Assembly (NCBI GenBank): GCA_021397845.1
Contig: CM038038.1
Coordinates: 71,656,748 to 71,720,747 of the forward strand
Length of the DNA stretch: 64,000 nt
Reading direction: 5' to 3'
Source of the DNA: Areca catechu
Taxonomy: Eukaryota; Streptophyta; Magnoliopsida; Arecales; Arecaceae
Within the stretch, counting starts at the first letter, position 1. Each line of letters starts with the position of its first letter. The position numbers were made by a program, and so were the translations under genes. The notes below the pieces were generated by a model that did no database searches, had not been told where the DNA came from, and saw nothing but the letters and a program-made list of their open reading frames with translations. Of the stretch, positions 22,558 through 32,770 are shown one piece after another.

Positions 22558-23574
22558 ATGACCACTAGACCAGGGACCCAATATCAAAAGTCTAAACCCC
22601 AACTAAACCCAACCATGGATCCTAATTTTGAGGCTTTCATAAAAGCCATGAATGACAAGATGGTTGCCCAATTAACTACCCAAATGAACCAAGCCAATAC
22701 CAAAACCCAAGCCCAGCTTGCCCGAGTAAACCATAGGTTTGACCAAAGAAATAAAATGTTTGACCAACTGATCCAATCAAGTAATCAAGCAATCCCTAGT
22801 TTTGATCCATTAGATAACCAAGTAGGAACCCTAGGCAAGACCCATAGACCCTACAATCCCATAGTCCCTAGATATGAACCCAGTAGTAACCCACTATCCC
22901 TCAGTCAACCTGAACCCTATAGGATTGATAACCCTAGATTTGAACCCATAACCTTTAAACCCATAACCTATGAACCCATAACCCTTAGTTTACCCACCCC
23001 TGTTACCCCAGACTCTAGTCAATTTCTCAGTAGCCAAACCCCTCTTACCACCTCATTGGTTCACCAAGATGATCTTGAAGAGGAGATATATGAGGCTGAC
23101 CCAAGCTTAGTGGACGAGTATGAGGAGGAAGAAGAAGAGTTCCCCATAGAAGACTTAGATCTAGTTGAATCAATAGATATTCAGGTAGAAGACCACCCAA
23201 CAATAGTTGACCCTGACCATACCCAAATAGGAACCGACCTAGATTTAGCTAACCCTAGCCATACCCAAACAATAATAGACATAGAGTTAGCTGACCAAGT
23301 AGTGGAAGAGTTGTTAGAGAAAGAGAACCCTGATACTGTTACTAGAGTTTCACCTGAGGAGACACTAACAGAAAGTCCAACTGTAGAGCCCAGTCCTTTG
23401 ATTTATGAGCCAGAAGAATTCATTAAGGACCTAATCTCTTTAAATCAATACCCTCAAGATGAAGTCACCTCTTTAACTCCACTTGATCTCTTCCCTGAAA
23501 TTAACAACCTTTTCTTCCATAATGCAGACCCTTTAGATAGACATCAACCCATAAGGTTAACCTCATTAGCCTAG
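22558..23574 (+). CDS. Chimeric gag-start / acidic protein of element F
   Basis: The start chosen is ATG 22558 (MTTRPGTQY), because G, D and E begin with the same MxTRSG motif; the frame is open further upstream to 22492. Residues 1-100 resemble a chromoviral gag N-terminus with a Gln-rich helix and the GTLGKTHRP motif. A Pro/Tyr-rich section follows (repeated EPITxxPITYEP), then an acidic region (EIYEADPSLVDEYEEEEEEF) and a block shared with G and D (EEFIKDLISLNQYPQDE). There is no capsid-like core, zinc knuckle or enzyme motif. It is 339 codons without a stop. Function is unknown; a role in packaging by a helper element is inference. Confidence 0.6.
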   Translation: MTTRPGTQYQKSKPQLNPTMDPNFEAFIKAMNDKMVAQLTTQMNQANTKTQAQLARVNHRFDQRNKMFDQLIQSSNQAIPSFDPLDNQVGTLGKTHRPYNPIVPRYEPSSNPLSLSQPEPYRIDNPRFEPITFKPITYEPITLSLPTPVTPDSSQFLSSQTPLTTSLVHQDDLEEEIYEADPSLVDEYEEEEEEFPIEDLDLVESIDIQVEDHPTIVDPDHTQIGTDLDLANPSHTQTIIDIELADQVVEELLEKENPDTVTRVSPEETLTESPTVEPSPLIYEPEEFIKDLISLNQYPQDEVTSLTPLDLFPEINNLFFHNADPLDRHQPIRLTSLA

Positions 23575-24551
23575 GATTAATCCCTGATACCCCTTCTTAT
23601 ATCCTACTTTATCTAAATAACCTGAACCATCTTCTTATTTCTTACCCTACCCAGTTGACCCTGAACCTACCCCTTATTTTCTACCATTTCCTGGATCTTC
23701 TTATATTTCTTTAGTCATTCATATGCATTTTATAGAGGTTTGCATATTGCATTCATTCATTGAGTCTGTCATTTTTGCTTCCTACTTATGGAAGACCCTT
23801 TGGCATCTATTAGGAGCTCATGTCACATTTTCATGTGCATACCAAACCAGAGTTAAACCTAGAGAGCCTATAGTCTATTAAAGTTTAGGCCCTTAGAGTC
23901 CAATAAAATCTTCTTTGATAGGAATGTCTAGTCGAGTCTATTAGGTGTTAGTTGAGTCCAATAAATCCATAGCCCCGAATTATCTATCCACCCATGCACT
24001 GATCTCTACACAGCATATGCATCATGAAGTTAGTCAAGAGCTGAACATAATTAATGAACTAAATAACAACTTAACTAATTTCCAAAAGAAAGATGAAGAA
24101 TTTTTTGCAGAGGAATATGTGACTGTCAAAGAATTTTCTGCTCGCGAAGCTGGCCTATCCAAAATAATGAATAGTAGTGGACCCAATGCCTATGTTCCTG
24201 AGATATCACCAGATTTTGGTATTAGCTCCACTTTCATTATCTCAGACTTTGTAAAGTCTAGGGAGATAGCAGTGATACCCAGTGAGCCCCTTGAGCCACT
24301 CCCGTTCTTTGAGAGAAAACCCACTTTAGAGCGACCACATATAATTTAGCCTTATGGTGAGATAAAGATTGAAAGAGCTTTGGATGATCAAGCTATCGGT
24401 ATCCAAGATAGAGACTGTCAATAGAATTAGTCGGTGGCAAGGTCAGCTATAATCTGAGGACTTGTAGAATGCTGGTGCGGATCTGCAGTGCCTCAACCCA
24501 GAACCTCCTTGAGCCAAATTGACCCATACTCAATGGGGTCGAGTTCCTCCC
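23575..24551 (+). pseudogene. Integrase C-terminal tail and chromodomain remnant of element F
   Basis: The open frame at 23945-24349 includes SGPNAYVPEISPDFGISSTF and ISDFVKSREIA, matching the chromoviral integrase tail that precedes the chromodomain. The chromodomain itself (24350-24480: IERALDDQAI, RDC) is broken by stops and altered residues. Sequence 23575-23940 continues the shared downstream region of G and D but is frame-shifted. The rest of pol is absent. Confidence 0.6.
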
Positions 24552-24564
24552 ACCCCGGGAGAAT

Positions 24565-26118
24565 TGGTGGGGACACCAGGATCAGACACAGATCCCTGGA
24601 TCCCATATGGTTTACTTAGTCATGTGTCAAAGTTTTGAAAATTTTATAATCAATTAAGATTGAGTCTTGTAATAAGTTGAGGTTAGTTGATTTGTCTCAT
24701 CCCTCAACCTAGTCAGTATTTTGAGTCCTATACATCAATATGAGTCCAGTATGAGTCCAATTTTTGTACAAAAGAGGAGGTCACCCTATTTTGGAATTCC
24801 ACCTGGCCACATCCAGGAGTCAGAGGCCGCTACATCAGTCCATTGATCTTGTGTGACAACCCAGGATCCAAGATGCTTCCAGAAACCCTGATTCTTTCCA
24901 GATGCCCAAATTCCAGTCTAGATGCCAGCGCATATTCCCAAACTAGGGCATCCATGATTTCAAAGGTCCCTCTACATCCTAGCCCAAAGAAATCAAGTCC
25001 AAGTGCCAAGCCCAAGCCCTAAAAAAGCAAGATTCTATGAAATATTCCTGCTACTAGGCTACCAGGCCACCCCAACTTCCAAAGGTCCAAACCCATGCAC
25101 CCAAGCCCTTTTAGCCAGCCCCTTGCTGCCCCTAGAAGCCCAACATGCCCTCCTAGGCATCCTTGAAGTGTTGACCAAGTCCAAGTGGTGTCCTTGAGTG
25201 GAATAGTCAAAGTATGAAGGAAAAAGGAAAAGATTAGGTCAATTCCTAACCTAATATGGATTTGTTTTCTAACCTAGCTAGGAAAGGACTTGTATTCCAA
25301 TTTAGAAAAGGACTTGTAACCCAAGTGTAACAATGGTTAGTGAGGGCATGGGAACTCTATAAATACTCCATCCCTCCCCCTCTTGTAATCAACTTTTATT
25401 CATGATATCAAAACCCTGGTGAATTTATTTTGAGCTTGCGAGCTTGTGTTACTTTATTTTTTTTGGTTCTTTGGTTTGTATTTGTGTTTCCTTGCTGCCC
25501 TAGCATCCTTCCACACCCTAACTCACTGCCATCCAAGCTTCACATGTCCAAGAAGGAGTGCCCTAGGCCACCAAGCAAGGAGATCTTCATCAAGCTTCAA
25601 GCCGCCCCGCTTCTAAACCCTACCTAACCTGATTCTTTCTAAACTTAATCCCCTTTCTTTTTCTTCCTTGTTATTTTTATTGACCCTTGACATTTTGTAG
25701 GATCCCCGAGGTGTTTCACCTCTCAAGAAGAGGCTTTCCTTGCATCCGGAACCATCTAAATCTGCCATCTAATCAAGAGAATCGAACTTCATCATCCAGA
25801 CTCCAATCAGAGTGCTGTGTGATCTCTTCATCGGACGTTCTTCAAATCACTGATTGGTAACATCCTTCACTTCTTTTAACTTATAATTTGATGAAGATAA
25901 GCTATCATAATCTGGGAGTTTCTCAATTCTCAGCTCCTGGAATTTATTATTTTGCATAAGTTTGCCTGCGATATGATGATTCTTTGTATTGTTATTCCTT
26001 ATACTAATTCTTACTTAATTTTGGGAATCTAGCCTACAAATTAAATTATAAAAAATATAAAAAAAATTAGTTTACTATTTTCATGCATCTTTATCAATCT
26101 TAGAGTCATCCCGCATCA
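24565..26118 (+). repeat. 3' LTR of element F
   Basis: Follows the PPT CCCCGGGAGAAT, starts TGGTGGGGACACCAGGATC and ends CCCGCATCA; 1554 bp. A TATA box is at 25358-25364. It is 26 bp shorter than the 5' LTR. Confidence 0.9.
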
Positions 26119-27390
26119 GACCGCTCCCAGTTGACGTCAGTCATCGCCCCCCTAAGTAGGCTCCGTGCTCTCCGAGGGTGGTCCAGGGCATTCCAGTGCT
26201 GGAACTCTTCCTGACGAATTTCTTCGTCAGACTCTTCTTTGGTCACCTCGTCTTCGACCCCTCCTCCTATAACCATCCCCTTTCCCTTGTCCGTCGAGGT
26301 CTCCACCTTATCTGGGCCGACGAGCACAGGGGCTGATGCTGCCGCTGTACCAGATAGCTCCGACTGCTCCTGCCCCCGCGGGGCGGCCAACCCCTCGACA
26401 AGAATCAAAGCCCCGGGCATCTTCTTGGCCAACACCTCAGTAAGGAGGGTATCGTCCTCATCAGACTCTACCTCCATGATGGGTGCAGGCCATTTCTCCT
26501 CCCATCTCTTCTTCTGTCTTTCGGCAGCTGGTGTTGGGGCCGACCCGGAGCAGGCCTCTTCCACATCGCCCGATGAATGACCTTAGCCTTGTCGATTCTC
26601 TTCATCCCCCCTCCTATTATAAAGAGATTAAAGTTAGCCGAAGGAAGATAAGAAACAAGGTTATAAGGGCAAGCCGTGAAGAAAGAGTTCGGCCCTTGCA
26701 TAAAAATCCTTGGGAGCTGATCCCTGCTTGGTGAAGGCGATATTTTCCCAGTAGTTCGAATGCCGCGGTCGGGCCAGCTCTGTTGATCTCATTGAACTTA
26801 GCCTGGTCGGCCATCAGGATCGACCTCCCCTCGTGGAGCCTTGCCCACGGCTCCCTCCACAAGGGCTCGAAACCCCAGGGTTGGAGACTGCTCACAAGGA
26901 AGAACCGGGCCTTCCACCCGTGGACGGCCGACGGGAGACACTTTAAGATTTTTCAATCGGGACGGGGACTGAACATCCACCATTCCCGGCTCCTAAAGTC
27001 TTTCTTTAAAAAAAAGAAGTTATCGAAGAGAGATAATCTGGGTTCAAGTCCGACCCTATGACACAACACGACAAAACAGCATATGATCCAAATGTTGTTC
27101 GGGGTTAGCTACACCGAGGTTATCCTATAGAACTTGAAGATCTCTATAAAGAAGGGGTGCAAAGGGAACCTCAAACTGGCTTTGAGGTGAGATTCATACA
27201 TTGGGAGGGTTCCCGGTCCCAACGGACTGTTCGCTTTCCCCTCTCAGCCTGGCAACGTGAGGTGCAGAGTAGTGGGGATCCTGTACATTGCTCTAAGGTT
27301 CTCGACCTACTCTCGAGTCATGGTCGATGGGATCTCACTCGACCCCGGCTGCCTAGGTCTATGGACTGGACCCCTACTAGTGGTCTCCAT

Positions 27391-27975
27391 CAAGACTAAA
27401 GAAGATGGAAGACTAAGGAACTAACCTGAAGCTAAACTCCTAAGAGCTGGGTTTCGTGAAAGAAGAAGAAGAAGCTCTCTCTCTCGCGGGGCACAAACAC
27501 AGCTGGAAAACTCTCTCGGAGCACCTCGCTCCTCCTTTTATAGGTCTCTGGAGGGGCACCGCCTTTCACTTCATGGGTGTCCCAACCGCCCCATCGAAAG
27601 ACGCGACCGCCCATGTCTCGGAGATGGAAGCGACGGGCCGATCCCAGTGGCAGACGGTGATTCGTCTAAGTGCCAAATCAACGGTGTAGGAATCATCTAA
27701 AAAATGGAATCAGCTGACCAGATGCTGCCACATGGTACGGCACGTCCCTCTATTCTCGCCAGTATGCTTGCCATCTTGACTCCTCATCATGGCACCTTTT
27801 CAGCACTAACTATGACTCCTGCGCCCCCAATACGGGACTGACATATGTCCAGGAGGTCGATCATGGGAGATTCAAAGTGATTTGTCATGGTGATCCTAGA
27901 TCAGGCCTGAATGGATGCAGTCCATGCGAAAAATGATGCTCCTGCCCTTTGAGGTCACGTGCCTCCTCAAAGCCT
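27391..27975. other. Region between antisense start and PPT in Tat copy B
   Basis: Non-coding by my reading; equivalent to 8550-9073 in copy A and to 29943-36916 (minus element G) in copy C. On the minus strand it includes TTATAAAAGGAGG (27531-27543 in reverse), a plausible TATA box for the antisense gene about 150 bp upstream of its ATG. Confidence 0.45.
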
Positions 27976-27992
27976 AGCAGCAGGGGGGAAAT
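27976..27992 (+). other. Polypurine tract of Tat copy B
   Basis: AGCAGCAGGGGGGAAAT immediately before the LTR start TGTTATACCC. Confidence 0.8.
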
Positions 27993-28624
27993 TGTTATAC
28001 CCATCCGGCCGGCCCGGGTTGGGCCAGACAAGGCATCCAGCCGGCTGACCCGGGTTGAAGGTCCCACCGATCATCTCTCGTGGGGGTCCTGATCAGTTTC
28101 CCACTGGAGGTCCAATGAGCCGACCGACTGCAGGGCCGACTGGTTTGGAGGTCGACTGACCTGAAGGCCGATCGACAAAAGGCTGACCAGCCTGAAGACC
28201 TACTCATTCCCATCCAGTGAACTGCTCGAAGGTTCCGGAAGATTCTCTCCAGCTGGTACCAGAATCCTGTTGCAACGGACTCCACGATGTGGCCACGACT
28301 TTGTGCCACCTGGCCATCACTCTGATCCTCCCAGGGGCCAATCAGGGTCTTTTATTCTATCCTCTAATGGAATTTGGCAGCATCCCATGCCCATAAAAGG
28401 GGCCCATGGTACCTTCATTGGGAGGTATGTTCTCTTCCCTCTCCACGCTACACTCTTCTCATTTTTCTCTCCATTCTGTTGCTCCAGATCTCCTGCTAAT
28501 TTAAGCATCGGAGTATTCCCTACCGGAGCACCTCTGGCACCTAGGGGACTTTGTGCAGGTTGACCGGTGGAGGAGCTCTCCAGCGCAGCGAGCCGAGCCC
28601 GGTCCAGGTGGAAGCGCGGTAATA
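27993..28624 (+). repeat. 3' LTR of Tat copy B
   Basis: Begins TGTTATACCC after the PPT and ends near GCGGTAATA, where the expected CA is mutated, so the end is approximate. It contains CATAAAAGG at 28392-28399 (TATA-like) and the block AAGCATCGGAGTATTCCC...GTGCAGGTTGACC shared with the other Tat LTRs. Confidence 0.75.
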
Positions 28625-28981
28625 GAATTCATTCAAAAAATTAGGCCGGATCAGGATCATTTATGATCTGATTCCAATCATACCTATTTTCATTCATATA
28701 AATATCTAAAATTTATCCAGTATATAATAAACGTGGAACTAGACATAAGCTCACAGCATGGGTTCTCACATGCAAGTCCTTGCACAAAATTCATGAAGTC
28801 TTTCTACATATTCTCTGGCAAGGGAAATGGCATATACAAACCTATGGTGTGTACTTGCCCATTAGCTACTTGATAAATTGGACACCATTTACAAGATAGA
28901 TGAATGAACGAGCTAGTATAAAGAAGTAATTTGCTATGTCCAAAAAAATAAAGGTAATTTTTTTTAATCTTCCTTTATATC
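28625..28981. other. Unassigned AT-rich spacer between Tat copies B and C
   Basis: 357 bp with no recognisable gene or repeat. It may be the original target DNA of one or both Tat insertions. Confidence 0.4.
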
Positions 28982-29925
28982 TGTTGACATAGAAACTTCC
29001 TTGATCGTACGAAGCTGCTGGATCGCCGGTTCGCTCCCCTCGTTCACCTGCAAAATAGGCCCCTGACTGGATTTTCTCTAGTGGGGGACACTCTGATGCC
29101 TAAGTCAAGGACAAGTTCCAACAACATAACGGAGAGCAGTTTTGAAGGGAGAAAATAAAATGGTGGCTAGGAAAGAAAGAGTTGTTCTTTTTCCAGGATT
29201 TTTTCTCCTTATCTCGAGTATCCCCTCTTACCAGTATTTATCATGGTTGGGCCAGTCTATCATTCGGTATTTTCATCCCATGATTAAGACAGAGACTAAT
29301 CAATTTCATCTTGCCCGTAACCGTCGGAGGTTACCAAAAGATACTGGCCAGGCTAGAGGCGTTAGAGTTGGAGCTTGTGACCACGTGGCCATTCCAAAGC
29401 AGTTGTGATTTGGAAGTAATGGTCAGGTGACCGTTGTATCTGCTTTCGTTATCATGGAGTTGATCGGAGATCCGCTTCTGTTATTATGGAGTCGATCGAA
29501 GATCCGCTTTCATTATTATGGAGTCGATCGAAGATCCACTTTCGGGCCTCCCCTTTATGGGGGGCTATCGTCGTGTCATCGAAATGTCTTCATCTTGCCT
29601 CGCTAGGAAAGTCCGAAGATATTTTGACCATTTGTCACGAAGCTTCTCCCTTCAGAATGGATCGTAGGATGAACCTGGCATCGTCTTCAGGCCTGTCTTC
29701 TTCGGGTTGGCTTCTTTTAACAGTGCACAGGAGATCGATCTTCTGGATCAAGGTCCTTGGATAAGGTCGAAGATCGGGCCTACGATGTGATGGGGGGCCA
29801 AGCTGCCACTTCATCCATTCTCATAGCTCTCTCTGGGCATTTTAATCTAAATGTGCAGTTCGAAAAAGATCTGGTAGGCGGTCGAACCAATAATTGACTG
29901 GTGCTTGAACTGGCATATCCCAACA
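28982..29925 (-). repeat. 3' LTR of Tat copy C
   Basis: On the minus strand it starts TGTTGGGATATGCCAG at 29925 after a PPT and ends CTATGTCAACA at 28982; 944 bp. It shares the GGCATCAGAGTGTCCCCC...TTTTGCAGGTGAACG block with the other Tat LTRs. It contains a short direct triplication of GGAGTCGATCGAAGATCCGCTTT-like units at about 29457-29540. Confidence 0.85.
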
Positions 29926-29942
29926 GTTGCCCTCCACTTTCA
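29926..29942 (-). other. Polypurine tract of Tat copy C
   Basis: The minus strand reads TGAAAGTGGAGGGCAAC directly before the LTR start. Confidence 0.7.
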
Positions 29943-30428
29943 ATTTTTGAAGCAAAGATTTGCCTCGAAGAGTGAGAGTACTGCTAGGTTATCATTCCCT
30001 TTTGGGAAAAGTGTAGCCAATGATGGAGAGACATCTTGTTTGGTTGCTTGCCATAACTACTATGTGATTCGAAGATCAAATTGAGGACAACTATCGCTTC
30101 CTTACTGGAGTGTATGAAAGGAAAGGGTCATTCGATGAGTCGTTTCCCTTTTCTTCTACTGCGGTGGTTTGGCCGATCTTTTCATTAGAATTTGGGCAAG
30201 GGACGTGGCCCCCTCCTGTCCCTTGGAGAAGGTGAAGGCCTCATCTATGCCGTCGGTTGAGGTCACATGGATCATGACTTTTGATTCCTCCTACATTAGA
30301 TCATCTTGGCTTTGCTAGGAACTTCGTGTCCGTCTCTGGCATTCTGTGCACGTGGCGAGCCCAGAGAGGGGGTCCCTTCCCTTGAGGGGGGCTTCCTGGG
30401 ATGCTCCTCATCCTTTTTTAAGGAAAGG
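29943..30428. other. Upstream region of the antisense gene of Tat copy C (left part)
   Basis: Non-coding by my reading. It was continuous with 36784-36916 before element G inserted and should hold the promoter and leader of the plus-strand gene starting at 36917. Confidence 0.45.
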
Positions 30429-31878
30429 TGGTGCGGACACCAAAGGCACCAGAATAAGGCAGAGGCTTCTCAACCCTCTGTAATTGATCAATAATTTATG
30501 AGTCCATCTGTAATAAGGGCTTAGCTCATCTGAGTCCATTTTAGTTGTTATTTGAGTATTTTTAGTTGTTATTTCACTTCTGTACTAGTCAGCTCATGTT
30601 GAGCTAGTTCAGTCCAATGCTAGTTAGCTCATGTTGAGCTAATTTTATTTTTTGAGTCCTGTCCAAGCATACTGAAGACTCAAGACTATATTATACAAGT
30701 GAAGACCAAGTCCAGCCAGATTGAAGACATGGAAGTTTAGCCCAAGTCCAACCCAGCTTGAAGATTTGAAGACCCCAGGAGAAAAAATCAGAAACCCTGA
30801 TTCCTTGCAGATGCCCTCCAGATGCCCAGATTCCCTTCCAGATGCCAAAGTATATTCATAAATAAGGGCATCCATGATTCCAGAGGTCCATCTGCATCCT
30901 AGCCCAATGAAATCAAGCCCAGGTGCCAAGCCCAAGCCCCTAAGAAGCAAGATACCAGGGAATATTCCTGCTACCTGGCTACCAGGCCACCCCAGCTTCC
31001 AGAGGCCCAAACCCATGCACCCGGGCCCCTTTGGGCCGGCCTTTTGCTGCTCCTAGAAGCCCAACACGCCCCCCTAGGCGTCCTTGGAGTCTTGACCAAG
31101 TCAAGAAAAATTTTAGGGATTTTTCTACCTAATATTTCCTTATTTTCTAGCTAGGGTTTGAGAGGGAAAAGGATTCTTATGTAAAGACTTATGTACCCTT
31201 ACTTGGAGCCCAAGGTTAAGGGTCTATTTAAGGGACCCTAGCCTCTTGTATGAGGAGAATTTTGATGAATGAAAACCTTGAGTTCTTCTATTGAGTTGTG
31301 TGATACCCTGCTGTGTGCATAAAGGGGTTTGCGAGAGTTCTTCTTCCCAGTGCTGCAATCATCTTCCTGCTACCAACAAGCATCTCAGATCCCTGGATGC
31401 CCACTCCAAAAGAAGCCTTCCCTTGCTGTTTTTCCTTTGTTTTCTTGTTCCTTTGTGAGTTTTCTAACCCCTGACAGGTCGTTTGCAGGTCCCCGAGTTC
31501 CTACGAATCCAACGACTCCAGCCAAGCCTCAATCGGATCACCGAGCAGAAAGCCGGGTATCCGCGGGTCTTTGGCTCGATTTTCCAGGCCGCATCCGTCG
31601 AGGAATAAGAGACCCTTTTGCTGCGATCTTCATAGACGTTGTCAGGTACACCCCTCTACCTCTAGTAGTTTTATTGTAGGAGAACTTGCCCTAACCGAGG
31701 CTTCTCAGCCCCGGCGATCCTTCTTTTCTACTTTTCTAGGTCCAAATCTGCATGCTGATCTTCTAAAATTCATATAAAATTCCCTATAACTTATTTTAAT
31801 CTAAAATTCGGGAATTAATCACCCAACCCCACATATAAAACATATAAAGAAAATTGCATGCATATTAGTTCCGCATCA
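30429..31878 (+). repeat. 5' LTR of element G
   Basis: TGGTGCGGACACCAAAGG...CCGCATCA. A TATA-like TATTTAA is at 31225-31231. Open frames within it (for example 31329-31679, minus 30645-31016) recur in the other LTR only because the LTR is duplicated; they show no element domains. Confidence 0.95.
31225..31231 (+). promoter_or_regulatory. TATA-like core promoter of element G 5' LTR
   Basis: TATTTAA in GGGTCTATTTAAGGGACC; the same site is at 36124-36130 in the 3' LTR. Confidence 0.5.
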
Positions 31879-31880
31879 TT

Positions 31881-31892
31881 TGGTATCAGAGC
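31881..31892 (+). other. Primer binding site (tRNA-Met) of element G
   Basis: TGGTATCAGAGC two bases after the LTR end. Confidence 0.95.
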
Positions 31893-32770
31893 TTAGATTA
31901 GGGCTTGTTTTCTGTAATTTTTTAGTCCGTATATACTCTGTTATTTTAATTATTTCTCCCTGTTAAAAACTCCAAAAATTCTGAAATTTATTTTCCTGGA
32001 TTTATCATAATTCACAGTAATTTTAAAACTTTTTTCAGATTTTATTATGGCCTGTGAAATTTCTGAAATCCGAAATAGGGCCTGCAAATTTTTGGCTCTG
32101 TTTTTTTAGCAAGACATGTTTGGAAGTTTTAGGGTTTTGTTTAGGAGTTTTTGCATATTTCTTAATTTTAGTATATTTCCAGTATATTAGGTCATGATTT
32201 GCAAGTTTTCTTCTATTTAAAAAAATACCAAAAAAAAAAATATATATATATACATATTTTCCAAAAATACCAAAAAAAAAATATCTAAACCCTAATTTGC
32301 ATCCTCATCTGCCTGCCATCATTGCATAATTTACTTTTAAGGGCACTCTTGCTATATCAGATGGGGGGAGGATTTGATCACCTCTCCTTAGCCCAAAACC
32401 ACATCCCTTGCATTCAGTCCCAAGCCTTAACCTAAAATTAATTAGACTTAATTTGCCCTAGTGGGCTAGGGACACCAACTGGTCGGGTCCGGGCTAGTGT
32501 TAGATCACTGTGTCAAGTTAACCTGTGTGTGCCTTGTGCTTAGTGTCTAGAACGGTGGTTTAGGGATTCAATCCCGAAGGGCTTGTGTGCTGGTCCGCCT
32601 ACCTGGCCAATCTCTGATTGGTGTCTAGGATTGGCAATCAGGGACCTAACACTCCCCTTACACCTGCCTGGCTGAGTACAGGGTTACTATAGGCTAGTTT
32701 GCCACCCTGATTGAGCATCTAGTTTGGACTTTAGGTTTAGTCAGCTATAGTCGGTCTGATCGAGTCTTGC
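31893..32770 (+). other. Untranslated leader of element G
   Basis: No gene seen. It contains a short A-rich run with TATATATATATA near 32240 and blocks shared with elements F, E and D (GGGACACCAACTGGTCGGGTC, TACCTGGCCAATCTCTGATTGG). Confidence 0.65.

Larger units (their letters stand above)
19889..26118 (+). mobile_element. Element F: non-autonomous chromovirus-derived LTR retrotransposon
   Basis: It has two LTRs of about 1.55-1.58 kb, TG...CA ends, a tRNA-Met PBS after the first and a PPT (GGGAGAA) before the second. It is flanked by GACC on both sides (19885-19888 and 26119-26122). Inside are a gag-start plus novel acidic protein and a decayed integrase tail/chromodomain, but no protease, RT, RNase H or integrase core in 3.1 kb. 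LTR copies differ by many substitutions and small indels, so F is older than G. Confidence 0.9.
19020..27390 (-). pseudogene. Antisense ORF of Tat copy B (PF04195-like), spliced, split by element F
   Basis: Starting at 27390, exon 1 carries the PF04195-like domain (ESHLKASLRFPLHPFFIEIF, LTPNNIW). A first intron ends at an AG at 26614 (its donor is degraded). Exon 2 (from 26613) is rich in Glu/Ala/Pro and is cut by element F at 26119. It resumes at 19884 in the same reading frame once one 4-bp duplication is discounted. A second intron (19758-19829) has canonical GTAAG...TGTAG borders at phase 0. Exon 3 is a 239-residue open frame with a strong coiled coil, the FDEEVEEAASDFYREGYDDC block and LFLELDLSG, and an acidic/Pro tail. 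Stops in exon 1 show decay. Function unknown. Confidence 0.75.
15043..28624 (+). mobile_element. Ty3/gypsy Tat-lineage element, copy B (5' truncated, carries nested element F)
   Basis: The order on the plus strand is pol (RT, RNase H, second RNase H, integrase), 45-bp tandem repeats, an antisense ORF on the minus strand, PPT and 3' LTR. A second, archaeal-type RNase H after the usual one and an antisense ORF after pol are characteristic of the plant Tat lineage. Gag, protease and the 5' LTR are missing. A 6.2-kb element (F) is inserted in the antisense ORF. Confidence 0.85.

Noticed and set aside
31329..31679. 116-codon plus-strand frame, repeated at 36229-36579
   Set aside because: Lies inside the G LTR and is present twice only because LTRs are duplicated; D's LTR copy carries it with breaks, and no domain is visible.
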